The notes beneath the pieces were generated by a model. It was not told the DNA's origin. It saw nothing but the letters and a program-made list of their open reading frames with translations, and did not search any database. A program made the position numbers and the translations under genes. This document shows positions 9,109-17,524 of a stretch of 64,000 nucleotides of DNA, piece by piece. Positions within the stretch are counted from its first letter, which is position 1. Each line of letters starts with the position of its first letter. Source of the stretch: Phycisphaerae bacterium (GTDB taxonomy: Bacteria > Planctomycetota > Phycisphaerae > SM23-33); NCBI GenBank assembly GCA_030745875.1, contig JASLNT010000129.1, positions 1 to 64,000 on the forward strand, given 5' to 3'.

Positions 9109-9658
9109 TCCGCCAAAACGACTGTCTCGACGTCCGGCGGCGGTCGTGGTGTGGTTCATCGCGATTATAGGCAGCGTCTGCGGAACAGGTGCGGCGATAT
9201 TTGAAAACTCCATGGCGATGTTTAATCCGCTGCTATGGATATTCCTGGCTGTCGCGGTGGCTCCGGCGGTCGAGGAGATCTGCAAACCGCTTGCGATTGT
9301 GTTCCTCCTGGACAAACGCCCCCACTGGTTTCGCAGCCGGAAGGAAATCGTCATCCTGGCCGCATTATCGGCGCTCGTGTTTGCGTCGCTCGAAAACCTG
9401 CTGTACATATTCGTCAACAATCCGGGCGGTTCGGCGAATTACGTGATATATCGCCTGACAGTATGCACCGCGCTGCACATGACCGCATCGACAGTGTTCG
9501 GATTCGGACTGGCGAAAATGTGGCGACACATACAGGACAAAGGCGGACAGTTCAATATCGACGTATGCTTCAAATACTACGCAGCAGCAGCAATAATACA
9601 CGGACTCTACAACGGCTCGGCTATGCTGATGATGTGGTCGGGTGTCCTGGAATTCTAG
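9068..9658 (+). CDS. PrsW-like intramembrane metalloprotease
   Basis: This 196-residue multi-helix membrane protein carries the PrsW/CAAX-protease type signature: E69-E70 followed by K73 (AVEEICKPLA), E109 (FASLENLLY), H137 (ALHMTAS) and H178 (AIIHGLYN), all placed in or next to predicted membrane helices. PrsW of Bacillus cleaves the anti-sigma factor RsiW at site 1; other relatives process lipid-modified or membrane substrates. The ATG lies 41 bases inside the preceding YbjQ-like gene, so expression is probably coupled. No sigma or anti-sigma pair lies beside it, so the substrate is unknown; the anchored YbjQ-like protein made from the same mRNA is the nearest candidate partner. Confidence 0.8.
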   Translation: MELPSGPPPTLIYDPPKRLSRRPAAVVVWFIAIIGSVCGTGAAIFENSMAMFNPLLWIFLAVAVAPAVEEICKPLAIVFLLDKRPHWFRSRKEIVILAALSALVFASLENLLYIFVNNPGGSANYVIYRLTVCTALHMTASTVFGFGLAKMWRHIQDKGGQFNIDVCFKYYAAAAIIHGLYNGSAMLMMWSGVLEF

Positions 9659-9679
9659 AAACTGAGGGGGATAAACATC

Positions 9680-9862
9680 ATGTCGTCAAGACGCGGGTAT
9701 AATCTGTTCTGGACACTGGCGATCGTACTGGCGGCCGGATCACATGCACTCTCACAACACAAACATAGCGACAGCGAACACTCGTCGCTTCACGCTGCAG
9801 AAAGACGATCCCGAGGCGCCTTGATGTTCATCGCAATTCGTCACGCAACGCCGGCCGCATGA
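9680..9862 (+). CDS. Possible small exported peptide
   Basis: A 60-codon frame follows the PrsW gene by 21 bases, with a GAGGGGG ribosome-binding site eight bases before the ATG. The N-terminus looks like a signal peptide (LFWTLAIVLAAGSHALSQ). The second half has weak coding character. A frame shifted by one reads a more natural end (RRFTLQKDDPEAP, stop at 9822-9824), so the gene could be a broken or wrongly read copy. In the frame given, the stop falls inside the loop of a 14-bp hairpin (9846-9876). I do not recognise it. It is either a real small secreted peptide, a decayed gene or a spurious frame. Confidence 0.35.
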   Translation: MSSRRGYNLFWTLAIVLAAGSHALSQHKHSDSEHSSLHAAERRSRGALMFIAIRHATPAA

Positions 9863-9876
9863 TGCGGCCGGCGTTG
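9846..9876 (+). terminator. Perfect 14-bp hairpin, possible terminator of the PrsW operon
   Basis: A 14-base arm beginning CAACGCCGG (9846-9859) pairs perfectly with 9863-9876 around a three-base loop, TGA. No T-run follows directly; the nearest is about 30 bases on (9905-9911). It probably ends or stabilises the upstream transcript, but a classical intrinsic terminator is not shown. Confidence 0.5.
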
Positions 9877-9954
9877 GATATTGAGTGCGGCTTGTGAATT
9901 CTCTCTTTTTTCGCCGCCGCCGTCAGGATGTATTTCCCTACGCCTCTGAGTTGC

Positions 9955-9982
9955 TTGACCGGTGACATCAAGGCCTTATAAT
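9955..9982 (+). promoter_or_regulatory. Putative sigma-70 promoter for the 10021 gene
   Basis: TTGACC (9955-9960) and TATAAT (9977-9982) are 16 bases apart, followed 39 bases later by the start codon. The boxes and spacing are identical to those of the promoter at 8225-8252. Confidence 0.75.
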
Positions 9983-10020
9983 CGAAATACACGGTTCCAA
10001 GAACCGGGGAGAACTCCGCA

Positions 10021-11574
10021 ATGAGTAAGGGACGGAATAAGATACTACTCCTGATCATCCCGGCCGCAGTTCTGTTAATCGTCGGCTATCTGTATGTCCG
10101 AGCAATGCGCCAATTACCGGTGGGCCCCATCCGGACAACAATCTCGAAAGAGACCACGCACATTCTCGGACCGGTCAATGAGGACGGCACGGTCAACTAC
10201 ATGGCTTACCTGAACGCCAAACACTCCAAAGGCGTCACAAGAGAAAACAACGCCGCAATCCCAATGATCGATATCTTCGGGCCGGATTGGCTACGGAAGG
10301 ACACCGGCGGGAAAATCTACAAGATACTGAATATCTCTCCTCCCTCAGCAGGCCAGAAGCATTTAACCTCCCTGGAGGACCACGTCAGCGAGACACTCAG
10401 CAAGGAAGACAGATCCACCTTCTGGGACAAAAACAGTAAACTGCCGATACACGAAACCAAACTCTGGAACGCCAAACAGTATCCCCTGGTGGCTGGATGG
10501 TTGGAGGACAACAAAGGCGCCTTGGATGCAATTCTGGTCGCCATGGAACGACCCCGATACTACATACCCGCAGTTTCGTACGATGAGGATGAGTGCATAG
10601 CAACTTTGGTCAGGCCGGACGTGCATCCGCCCATGAGTGCAAGCAGGGCTCTGACCGCACGGGCAATGTTGAAAGTCGAATCCGGCGACATGACAGGCGC
10701 GTGGGCCGACTTGACGGCGGCAAGGCGTCTGGCCAGACGGGTCGCCAGCGGATACACGGCCATCGAGAACTTACTCGGCGTATGGATGGAGAGAAAAGCC
10801 TTCTCCGCCATCCGTGAGATGGCGGGCTCAGGAAAACTCACGAGCGAGCAGGCGCAAGCGTTCCTAACCGACATGCAGAGCCTGGAGCCCATGCCGGATC
10901 TGCTGGACAATGTCAACGAGTGCGAACGATTCATGATGCTCGACATGGTGATGTTAATCGCCCGTACAACCCACCAAGAGGGGCTCGGAGAAGCGATGGG
11001 GGACATACAGTCAGGAGAACAGAAGCTGCAGTCGAACACGAGGTCCCTGGAATGGGACAGAATACTGGTAAGAATAAATCCCTGGTATGACAATGTAGCG
11101 GCCGCCGCCCGCCATAAAGTATTCAAAGACCGTTCAGTCGCCCTGGCCGACCACGATCGCCGCCTTACTGAATTGAGCGAAGAGCTCTATGAATCCAACA
11201 CGTCTCTGACGACTGTATGGAATCATCTCTTCGACCCGACTGAAGCGATCGGTAATCTCCTGATCGGTGTGTTCATGAATTCTCACGCCAGCGGGATCCT
11301 ACAACGTGATATGGCTAGGGCCGAGGGAGACTTGTCTGTAGTTACGATGGCGTTGGCGGCGTATCGGGCGGAGAAGAAGGTTTATCCTGACAAACTCTCG
11401 CAGTTGTCGCCAGGGTATCTCAAGAAGGTCCCCGATGATCTGTTTATCGACAAGCCGTTTTTCTACGAGCGGACAGGCAAGGGATATCTGCTCTACAGCG
11501 TCGGTGGAAATATGAAGTTCGAGGGCAAGAAAGAAGATCAATGGACTGGCGACATTGTCGTGCGGGTGGAGTAA
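10021..11574 (+). CDS. Membrane-anchored protein of unknown function with pseudopilin-like C-terminus
   Basis: This 517-residue protein starts with one hydrophobic helix (about 8-27) that should leave the rest outside the cytoplasmic membrane. The middle is mostly helical and unrecognised (for example NNAAIPMIDIFGPDWL and the ARAMLKVESGDMTGAWADLTAARRLAR helix). The last 70 residues follow the pattern of the C-terminus of major pseudopilins (GspG): an AAYRAEKKVYPDKLSQL helix, then PDDLFIDKPFFYERTGKGYLLYSVG and a closing DIVVRVE strand. I believe such proteins are common in planctomycetes, but I know no assigned role. It is a single gene under its own promoter, and mfd follows. Confidence 0.7.
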   Translation: MSKGRNKILLLIIPAAVLLIVGYLYVRAMRQLPVGPIRTTISKETTHILGPVNEDGTVNYMAYLNAKHSKGVTRENNAAIPMIDIFGPDWLRKDTGGKIYKILNISPPSAGQKHLTSLEDHVSETLSKEDRSTFWDKNSKLPIHETKLWNAKQYPLVAGWLEDNKGALDAILVAMERPRYYIPAVSYDEDECIATLVRPDVHPPMSASRALTARAMLKVESGDMTGAWADLTAARRLARRVASGYTAIENLLGVWMERKAFSAIREMAGSGKLTSEQAQAFLTDMQSLEPMPDLLDNVNECERFMMLDMVMLIARTTHQEGLGEAMGDIQSGEQKLQSNTRSLEWDRILVRINPWYDNVAAAARHKVFKDRSVALADHDRRLTELSEELYESNTSLTTVWNHLFDPTEAIGNLLIGVFMNSHASGILQRDMARAEGDLSVVTMALAAYRAEKKVYPDKLSQLSPGYLKKVPDDLFIDKPFFYERTGKGYLLYSVGGNMKFEGKKEDQWTGDIVVRVE

Positions 11575-11733
11575 AAGCGCAGGCGGGTCGATATAATATG
11601 TTAGCGCCGCCGAGCGATGCTGTTGGGCGGTGAAAACTTGAATGGACGGATGCACACGGGCGGTTTTTTCGAATTGCCCGGGTGTGCTTCTGCGCGCACA
11701 GACAGGATTAGGCGCGCAACTGCAGTAATAACG

Positions 11734-14700
11734 ATGCTTAAACGAATACTTAAGAACGAGAAACTACGGGCGGCGGCTGAGAGGCTGGCGCCGGGGCGGA
11801 CTGTGCGCTTTGGGGGCGTTTGGGGTTCGGCGGCGGCGATGATCGGCGGGGCTTTGGGGCGGATATCGGGCAAACCGATACTGTTTGTTACTACTCATCT
11901 CGACGACGCCGATGCGCTGGCTGACGATATCGAGCTTTTCACCGGCGCCGCGGCGCAGATATTCCCGGCCTGGGAGCTCGAGGTCGGCTCGGAGCATGTC
12001 AGCGACGATATCATCGGCGAGCGGATGCGGATATGCACGCTGCTGGCTGAACCGCCCGAGGTGCGGGACGAACCGCTGGATATTCTGATCGCGCCGGTGA
12101 TGGCGCTCCTCCAGCCGGTTCCGACGCCTCAGGCATTGGCTGAGGCGAAGTTGCCCCTGCGTCTGGGGGCGGAAACGCCGCCCGAGGAGATTGTCGGCTG
12201 GCTCGTCGATTCGGGGTTCGAGCATGTCGACCAGGTCGATAAGCCAAACGAATTCGCCCGGCGCGGCGGGATAATCGACGTGTTCCCAACCGGTGTCGGG
12301 CAGGCGGTGCGCGTGGAGTTCTTCGGCGACCAGATCGAATCGATCCGCAAGTTCGACCTCGACACGCAACGCAGCACGGAAAAGATCCAGGCGTTCGATC
12401 TTACCGGCACGGCCGCCGGCAGGCGCACCGACCCCAACCAGACAACCCACCTGGTCGACTACCTCGACAGTCAAACGATAGTATGCACGGTCGAGCCGCA
12501 GGCGGTGTTCGAATTGGCGTGCGACGTCTATCGACGCCTGGGCGAAAAGGCCCACGATGACCGACAGATGGTCTCGCGACGCATGGGAATCGAAAGCGGA
12601 GAGCCGGGCCTCGATATGTTCGAGCCGAAGAAGGTGTTTGATTCGCTCAAGTCTCTGGCGGCCGCCGAGATGTACACATTCGGTTCAGTTGGCGACGACA
12701 CGACGCCAATGCGCATTGGCAGCATAGAAAAACTCGCCCTGAACACTCAAGAAGCGTTGGCGGAACTGGAAGAACTCTCGCAGGTCGCAGATGTGTGGGT
12801 CTACTGCGAGAATCCCGCCGAACGCGACAGGTTCAGCGAACTGCTTGCGGTTTCGCATCCGGAGTTGAGCGAGCGTGTAAACACGGGAATCGGACATTTG
12901 GCGGGCGGTTTCTATTGGCCTGAAGAGCGTCTTGTTGCGGTCGGGCACCACGAGGTATTCCACCGCTTCGCCAAGGTCCGCCGCATTCGCCGCATGCGCA
13001 CAGGACGCCCCATCGACTCCCTGCTGGACCTCAAAGCAGGCGATTACGTGGTGCACATTTCACACGGGATAGCGAAGTTCGAAGGCCTGCGTCACATCGA
13101 CCGCGACGGGGTTTCCGAAGAGTATCTGTCGCTGAAATTCGCCGACAACGCGACTATGCACGTGCCTACAGCGCATATCAATCTCGTGCAGAAGTATGTC
13201 GGCACGCGCCAAAGTAAGCCGACGCTGAGCAAACTCGGCGGACGATTATGGACCAGGCAGAAGGACCGGGCGATGGCGGCGGTCCGCGATTTGGCGGCCG
13301 ACATGATCCGTGTCCAGGCGATGCGACAGGCGATTGAGGGCTTTTCGTATCCTGCGGCCAGCGCTTGGCAGCAGCAGTTTACCGACGAATTCCTCTACAC
13401 GGAAACCGAAGACCAGATCACCACGATGCAGCAGATCGACGCGGACCTTCTGGCGCCTCGGCCGATGGACCGCCTGGTCTGCGGTGATGTGGGATATGGA
13501 AAGACGGAACTGGCGATGCGGGCGGCGTTCAAGGTCGCAGAAGCCGGTCGGCAGGTTGCGGTGCTCGTACCGACGACCGTTCTAGCCGATCAGCATTTCC
13601 GAACGTTCACCGAACGTTTCGCCGATTATCCGTTCGAGATCGACGTGATTTCCCGTTTCCGCACCGCTGGCCAGCAGGCCAAACTGCTCAAACGCCTCGT
13701 GCTGGGCAACCTGGACATCCTCATCGGAACTCACCGGATGCTCAGCGAGGATGTGCGATTTGCGAATCTCGGGTTGGTGGTTATCGATGAGGAGCAGCGT
13801 TTCGGCGTGGAGCACAAGGAACGTCTCAAGTCCATGCGGGCCAGCGTAGACGTTATGACACTGACGGCGACGCCCATCCCGCGCACGCTGCACATGGCGT
13901 TGCTGGGCCTGAGAGACATCAGTTCGCTGACGACTCCGCCGATGGACAGACGATCGATCCACACCGAGGTCTGCCAGTACGACCCGTCGCTTATCCGCTG
14001 GGCGATTCAGCGCGAACTGGCTCGCGGCGGGCAGGTGTTCTTCGTACACAATCGCGTGGGCAATATCCACGCAGTTGCCGATCGCGTCCGCGACCTGGCT
14101 CCGGAGGCCCGCGTTGACATTGGGCACGGACAGATGCGAGAGCACGAAATGGAGCGGGCCATGCTGCGTTTCGTAGCACACGAAACCGACGTACTGGTCT
14201 GTACGACGATAATCGAATCGGGTCTGGATATACCGTCCGCCAACACGATGATCATCTGCGACTGCGACCGGTTCGGACTGTCTGCGCTGCACCAGTTGCG
14301 CGGGCGGGTCGGACGCTACAAGCATCGGGCCTACTGCTATATGCTGCTGGGTGAGAATCGCAGCGTCTCGCCGATAGCGGCTAAGAGATTGAAAGCCATT
14401 GAGGAGTTCTCCGATCTCGGAGCCGGTTTCCAGATAGCGATGCGCGATCTGGAGATTCGCGGCGCGGGCAATATTCTCGGACAGGAACAGAGCGGTCACA
14501 TCGCAGCGATAGGGTACGAACTTTACTGTCAACTGCTCGAAGGCGCCGTAGCGGATCTGCGCGGCGAGAGCAAGGCCGCCGCTCCGAGCCAACCGGCCCA
14601 CATAGAATTGGGGATAGGAACGTATATTCCACGCGGGTACATTCCGTCTCAGCGTCAGCGGATGGAGGCGTACCGACGCCTGGCCGGATGCGATCGCAGC

Positions 14701-15024
14701 AAGGATCTCCAACAGATACGCAGCGATTTGGCGGACGTCTACGGACCCGTGCCGGACGAAGTTGAAAAACTGCTCGACATGACCGAGGCGCGCACTCTCG
14801 CCGGCAGGCTGGGAATCGAGAGCCTCATTCTGATAAAGGGCGATCTGGTGTTCACGGTGCGCGACATGAGCGCCGCCAAACGAGTGTTCGACGGCGCTTC
14901 GGGTACGGTCAGAATGCCCGACAACAACACCGTCCACTGGCGCCTACGTCCGCCCTGGCTTCAAATGCCCACCCTACTGCGTATCATACTAAAGCAATTG
15001 CGGCAGGCCGCGGGAGAGGTATAA
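11734..15024 (+). CDS. mfd: Transcription-repair coupling factor
   Basis: Mfd removes stalled RNA polymerase at DNA lesions and recruits UvrA. The 1096-residue protein shows the expected order: UvrB-like N-terminal domain (including FARRGGIIDVFP), CarD-like RNA polymerase interaction domain (LDLKAGDYVVHISHGIAKFEGL), then a RecG-like helicase with Walker A (GDVGYGKTELAMR), a DEEQ box (VVIDEEQRFGVEHKE), TATPIPRT and the QLRGRVGRYKHRAYCYML motif VI, then the C-terminal TRCF domain. I chose the ATG at 11734 because MLKRILKNEKLRAAAERL looks like a normal start. An ATG at 11617 would add 39 atypical residues; it lies 19 bases past a TATAAT at 11592-11597, and neither site has a clear ribosome-binding site. 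A uvrC gene lies at 48 kb. Confidence 0.95.
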   Translation: MLKRILKNEKLRAAAERLAPGRTVRFGGVWGSAAAMIGGALGRISGKPILFVTTHLDDADALADDIELFTGAAAQIFPAWELEVGSEHVSDDIIGERMRICTLLAEPPEVRDEPLDILIAPVMALLQPVPTPQALAEAKLPLRLGAETPPEEIVGWLVDSGFEHVDQVDKPNEFARRGGIIDVFPTGVGQAVRVEFFGDQIESIRKFDLDTQRSTEKIQAFDLTGTAAGRRTDPNQTTHLVDYLDSQTIVCTVEPQAVFELACDVYRRLGEKAHDDRQMVSRRMGIESGEPGLDMFEPKKVFDSLKSLAAAEMYTFGSVGDDTTPMRIGSIEKLALNTQEALAELEELSQVADVWVYCENPAERDRFSELLAVSHPELSERVNTGIGHLAGGFYWPEERLVAVGHHEVFHRFAKVRRIRRMRTGRPIDSLLDLKAGDYVVHISHGIAKFEGLRHIDRDGVSEEYLSLKFADNATMHVPTAHINLVQKYVGTRQSKPTLSKLGGRLWTRQKDRAMAAVRDLAADMIRVQAMRQAIEGFSYPAASAWQQQFTDEFLYTETEDQITTMQQIDADLLAPRPMDRLVCGDVGYGKTELAMRAAFKVAEAGRQVAVLVPTTVLADQHFRTFTERFADYPFEIDVISRFRTAGQQAKLLKRLVLGNLDILIGTHRMLSEDVRFANLGLVVIDEEQRFGVEHKERLKSMRASVDVMTLTATPIPRTLHMALLGLRDISSLTTPPMDRRSIHTEVCQYDPSLIRWAIQRELARGGQVFFVHNRVGNIHAVADRVRDLAPEARVDIGHGQMREHEMERAMLRFVAHETDVLVCTTIIESGLDIPSANTMIICDCDRFGLSALHQLRGRVGRYKHRAYCYMLLGENRSVSPIAAKRLKAIEEFSDLGAGFQIAMRDLEIRGAGNILGQEQSGHIAAIGYELYCQLLEGAVADLRGESKAAAPSQPAHIELGIGTYIPRGYIPSQRQRMEAYRRLAGCDRSKDLQQIRSDLADVYGPVPDEVEKLLDMTEARTLAGRLGIESLILIKGDLVFTVRDMSAAKRVFDGASGTVRMPDNNTVHWRLRPPWLQMPTLLRIILKQLRQAAGEV

Positions 15025-15025
15025 T
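14998..15025 (+). promoter_or_regulatory. Putative sigma-70 promoter for the peptidyl-prolyl isomerase gene
   Basis: TTGCGG (14998-15003) and TATAAT (15020-15025) are 16 bases apart. The promoter overlaps the 3' end of mfd and lies 36 bases before the next start codon. Confidence 0.65.
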
Positions 15026-15061
15026 AAGAGCGTCGTCACCAAACCAACGCGATCTTGAACC

Positions 15062-16411
15062 ATGAATACAATGCGAATCATCACGACAGTAGTAATGGGA
15101 ACTCTCGCCGCAGGACTGGGCGGTTGCTCTTGGGGAGACGCCCGGTTTGACTGGCCCTGGAGCCGTCAATCCACGCCCGTGGCGAAACCGGAGTGGTCTT
15201 CCAATGAAGCCTGGCCCGAGCGCCCGGCCGATCAGCTAACCACCCCCGCGCCGATAGACCCAAACAATCCGACCGCTGTGCGCCCGAATCCCTCCAAGGT
15301 AACCACAGTCCCGCCGATTTCAACAAGACCAGCCGCCGCTCAGGAAGAACCTCTCAAGATCGGAGAGACCCGCGAGATCACCACCTCCGTGCTGCCGATA
15401 AAGGGAAAGTTCATAACCGTCCAGGAGATCCTCCACGAATCCAAAGACAGGCTGTCGGCGATAGAATCCGACGGCAGGTTCGACAGTCGCGTGAGGGATA
15501 TCATCAATAGAGCCGTCGCCCGCCGTATCAACAACGAACTGATCTTCTCAGAAGCCGACGACAGATTGAGCAAGGGTCAAAAGGAACACGTCAACACGCA
15601 GGTAGCCGAACTCTTGCGCGGTCTGATCGCAGACGCCGGCGGAAGCAAAGCCAGACTCGAGAAGCTACTGGCCGAGGATGGTCTGACCATCCAGGAATTG
15701 CAGGAGGAGCATCGGCGCGGGATTACCGTGCGACTGTACCAGCGAATTAAGTTCCTGCCGGCGATATCAATAACACGCCAAATGCTGCTGGGATACTACA
15801 ACAAGCACCAGGACGACTTCCGTGTTGAGAAAAAGGTCGCCATGCAGCTTATTGCAGTTCAGTTGACCGACGGATTCCTTCCAAAAGACGTCGGAAACGA
15901 TCCAACCCCTCAGGAACTCGCCAAGGCGCGAGCGGCGGCGAGGGAACGCATAGGCAAAGCCGACAAACTCCTGAAATCCGGGGAAGACTATACCGCCGTA
16001 GCCAAAGAATTTTCGAGCATCAAGCCCAAGACCGGCGGGAAGCTTCCTCTCTGGCCGGAAGGAAGTCTGAGGCAGAAGAAAGTCGAAGAAACCGCCTTCT
16101 CCCTCAAACTAGGCCAGAGAAGCAAGGTCGTGGAAACCCCTCTGGTTAAGGACAAGGCCGGGGACATAGTAAACTATGGAGGCTTCTACATAGTCAAGGC
16201 CTATGAAATCCAGGAAGGAAAGACCACCAGCTTCGAGGACGCACAGGAGAAGATTGAGAACATCCTGCGGACGAAGCAACTCGACGCCATGTCCATGAAA
16301 TTCTCTGAGCGACTGTCCAAAACAGCCAGGATTCCCCAAACCGAAGAATTCATAGAAACCACTGTAAACGAGGCAATCAAACGTTACTGGAAGCCGCCGA
16401 CGCGTTCCTGA
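15062..16411 (+). CDS. Lipoprotein peptidyl-prolyl isomerase (SurA/PrsA-like parvulin)
   Basis: The 449-residue protein has a lipoprotein signal peptide with lipobox LGGC (Cys22), then a proline-rich linker (to about 95) and a SurA/PrsA-like N-terminal helical chaperone region. A parvulin-type (rotamase) domain lies in about 265-390, with AKEFSSIKPKTGGKLPLWPEGSL, EETAFSLKLGQRSKVVETPL and GGFYIVKAYE. A C-terminal helix completes it. It should sit in the periplasm on a lipid anchor and help fold exported or outer-membrane proteins, which fits the convergent bam/skp/lpx operon next door. The gene has its own promoter and no clear Shine-Dalgarno site. Confidence 0.85.
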   Translation: MNTMRIITTVVMGTLAAGLGGCSWGDARFDWPWSRQSTPVAKPEWSSNEAWPERPADQLTTPAPIDPNNPTAVRPNPSKVTTVPPISTRPAAAQEEPLKIGETREITTSVLPIKGKFITVQEILHESKDRLSAIESDGRFDSRVRDIINRAVARRINNELIFSEADDRLSKGQKEHVNTQVAELLRGLIADAGGSKARLEKLLAEDGLTIQELQEEHRRGITVRLYQRIKFLPAISITRQMLLGYYNKHQDDFRVEKKVAMQLIAVQLTDGFLPKDVGNDPTPQELAKARAAARERIGKADKLLKSGEDYTAVAKEFSSIKPKTGGKLPLWPEGSLRQKKVEETAFSLKLGQRSKVVETPLVKDKAGDIVNYGGFYIVKAYEIQEGKTTSFEDAQEKIENILRTKQLDAMSMKFSERLSKTARIPQTEEFIETTVNEAIKRYWKPPTRS

Positions 16412-16440
16412 CCGCAGACGACCGACAGACCCTCAGGCGT

Positions 16441-17496
16441 TTACTCGTCGTCCTTCTGGATCTGATCGAGCCCTTTCCGCCCGAACATCTTACCGTCCCA
16501 ACGGTAGTTCCTGATGGCCTTGACGATGTCATTTGCGACCTGAACCGCAGCAAGCCCCGCCTCAGCCGACACTACGGGCGGTTCCCCGTCGACAACTGTT
16601 CTTCGGAAAGCCCCGGCTTGGCGTGTAAGCGGGTCCAGCGAGTCATCGATAATGAGATCTTCAGCGTTCACGAGTTCTTTGTAATCCACATTCCCGGCAA
16701 GTTCCGCCAGATCGTCGACCTCCATCTCGCAAGCCATCTGGATCAGGTCGAGATTTTTGGACTTCTGGATCACCACGCCGACCTTCTTACCGTAGTCCAG
16801 CGACAGGTAAGCGTTCTCTGAGAACACTCGCATTTTTCGTTCGGTTTTGATCGCCAAGCGGCTGGCGCTGATCGACGCACAGCAACCGTTGTCGAAGACG
16901 AGCCTGACGCTGCAGATATCCTCATGTTCGCCCAGTACATTGATGCCGACCGCGTGCAAGCTTTCTACGTTGCCTCCAGCCAGCATGAGCGTGAGGTCAA
17001 GATCGTGGATCATCATATCCAGCACAACGCCAATATCCGCCGACCGGAATGTAAACGGGCTGATGCGATGAGCCTCGATGAACTTGGCGTGAATATCGTA
17101 CTTCTGCATAGCCACCACGAGCGGGTTGAACCGTTCAGTATGCCCGACCTGGAGGCTGGCGCCGGTCTTTTCGGCAAGGCGGATTAGTTTCTTACCGGCC
17201 TTGACGTCATCGGTGAAAGGTTTTTCGATCAGCACTGACTTTCCGGCCTCGATAAACGGTCTGGCCGCGTCCAGGTGATGAAGAGTCGGCACGGCGATGA
17301 TCGCGGCATCCACAAGATCCACCGCCTCATTAACGTCGGTCATGGCTTGACAGTCTCTTTGGCGCGCCACGTCGTTGGCACAGGCCTCATCGCAATCGAC
17401 GACACAGACCAGTTCGGCGTCTTCCATTTGCGACAGCACGCGAGCGTGCAACTTGCCCATTCGACCTGTCCCAACCACCGCTACACGAAAACTCAT
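16441..17496 (-). CDS. Gfo/Idh/MocA family oxidoreductase, last gene of lipid A operon
   Basis: This 351-residue NAD(P)-dependent sugar dehydrogenase-like protein has a Rossmann start (VAVVGTGRMGKLHARVL), the EKPF motif (VLIEKPFTDD) with its lysine, and DMMIHDLDLTL, holding the usual catalytic-region histidine. It follows lpxC/fabZ by 28 bases. Genes of this family at the end of lpx operons occur in several phyla. Where studied (GnnA), the enzyme oxidises UDP-GlcNAc at C3 so that a partner aminotransferase (GnnB) can make the diamino sugar of lipid A. No aminotransferase is present here, so a GnnA role is only a possibility. Confidence 0.85.
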   Translation of the reverse strand: MSFRVAVVGTGRMGKLHARVLSQMEDAELVCVVDCDEACANDVARQRDCQAMTDVNEAVDLVDAAIIAVPTLHHLDAARPFIEAGKSVLIEKPFTDDVKAGKKLIRLAEKTGASLQVGHTERFNPLVVAMQKYDIHAKFIEAHRISPFTFRSADIGVVLDMMIHDLDLTLMLAGGNVESLHAVGINVLGEHEDICSVRLVFDNGCCASISASRLAIKTERKMRVFSENAYLSLDYGKKVGVVIQKSKNLDLIQMACEMEVDDLAELAGNVDYKELVNAEDLIIDDSLDPLTRQAGAFRRTVVDGEPPVVSAEAGLAAVQVANDIVKAIRNYRWDGKMFGRKGLDQIQKDDE

Positions 17497-17524
17497 CTTT
17501 CTTTAATCTCCGAAATAATCATCT

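Noticed and set aside
11617-11733. N-terminal extension of Mfd from the ATG at 11617
   Set aside because: The added 39 residues have no family resemblance. A leaderless-type start there is possible because of TATAAT at 11592, so this is noted only as an alternative.
13582-14937. 451-codon minus-strand frame opposite mfd
   Set aside because: It overlaps the helicase motifs of mfd on the other strand and shows no recognisable protein character.
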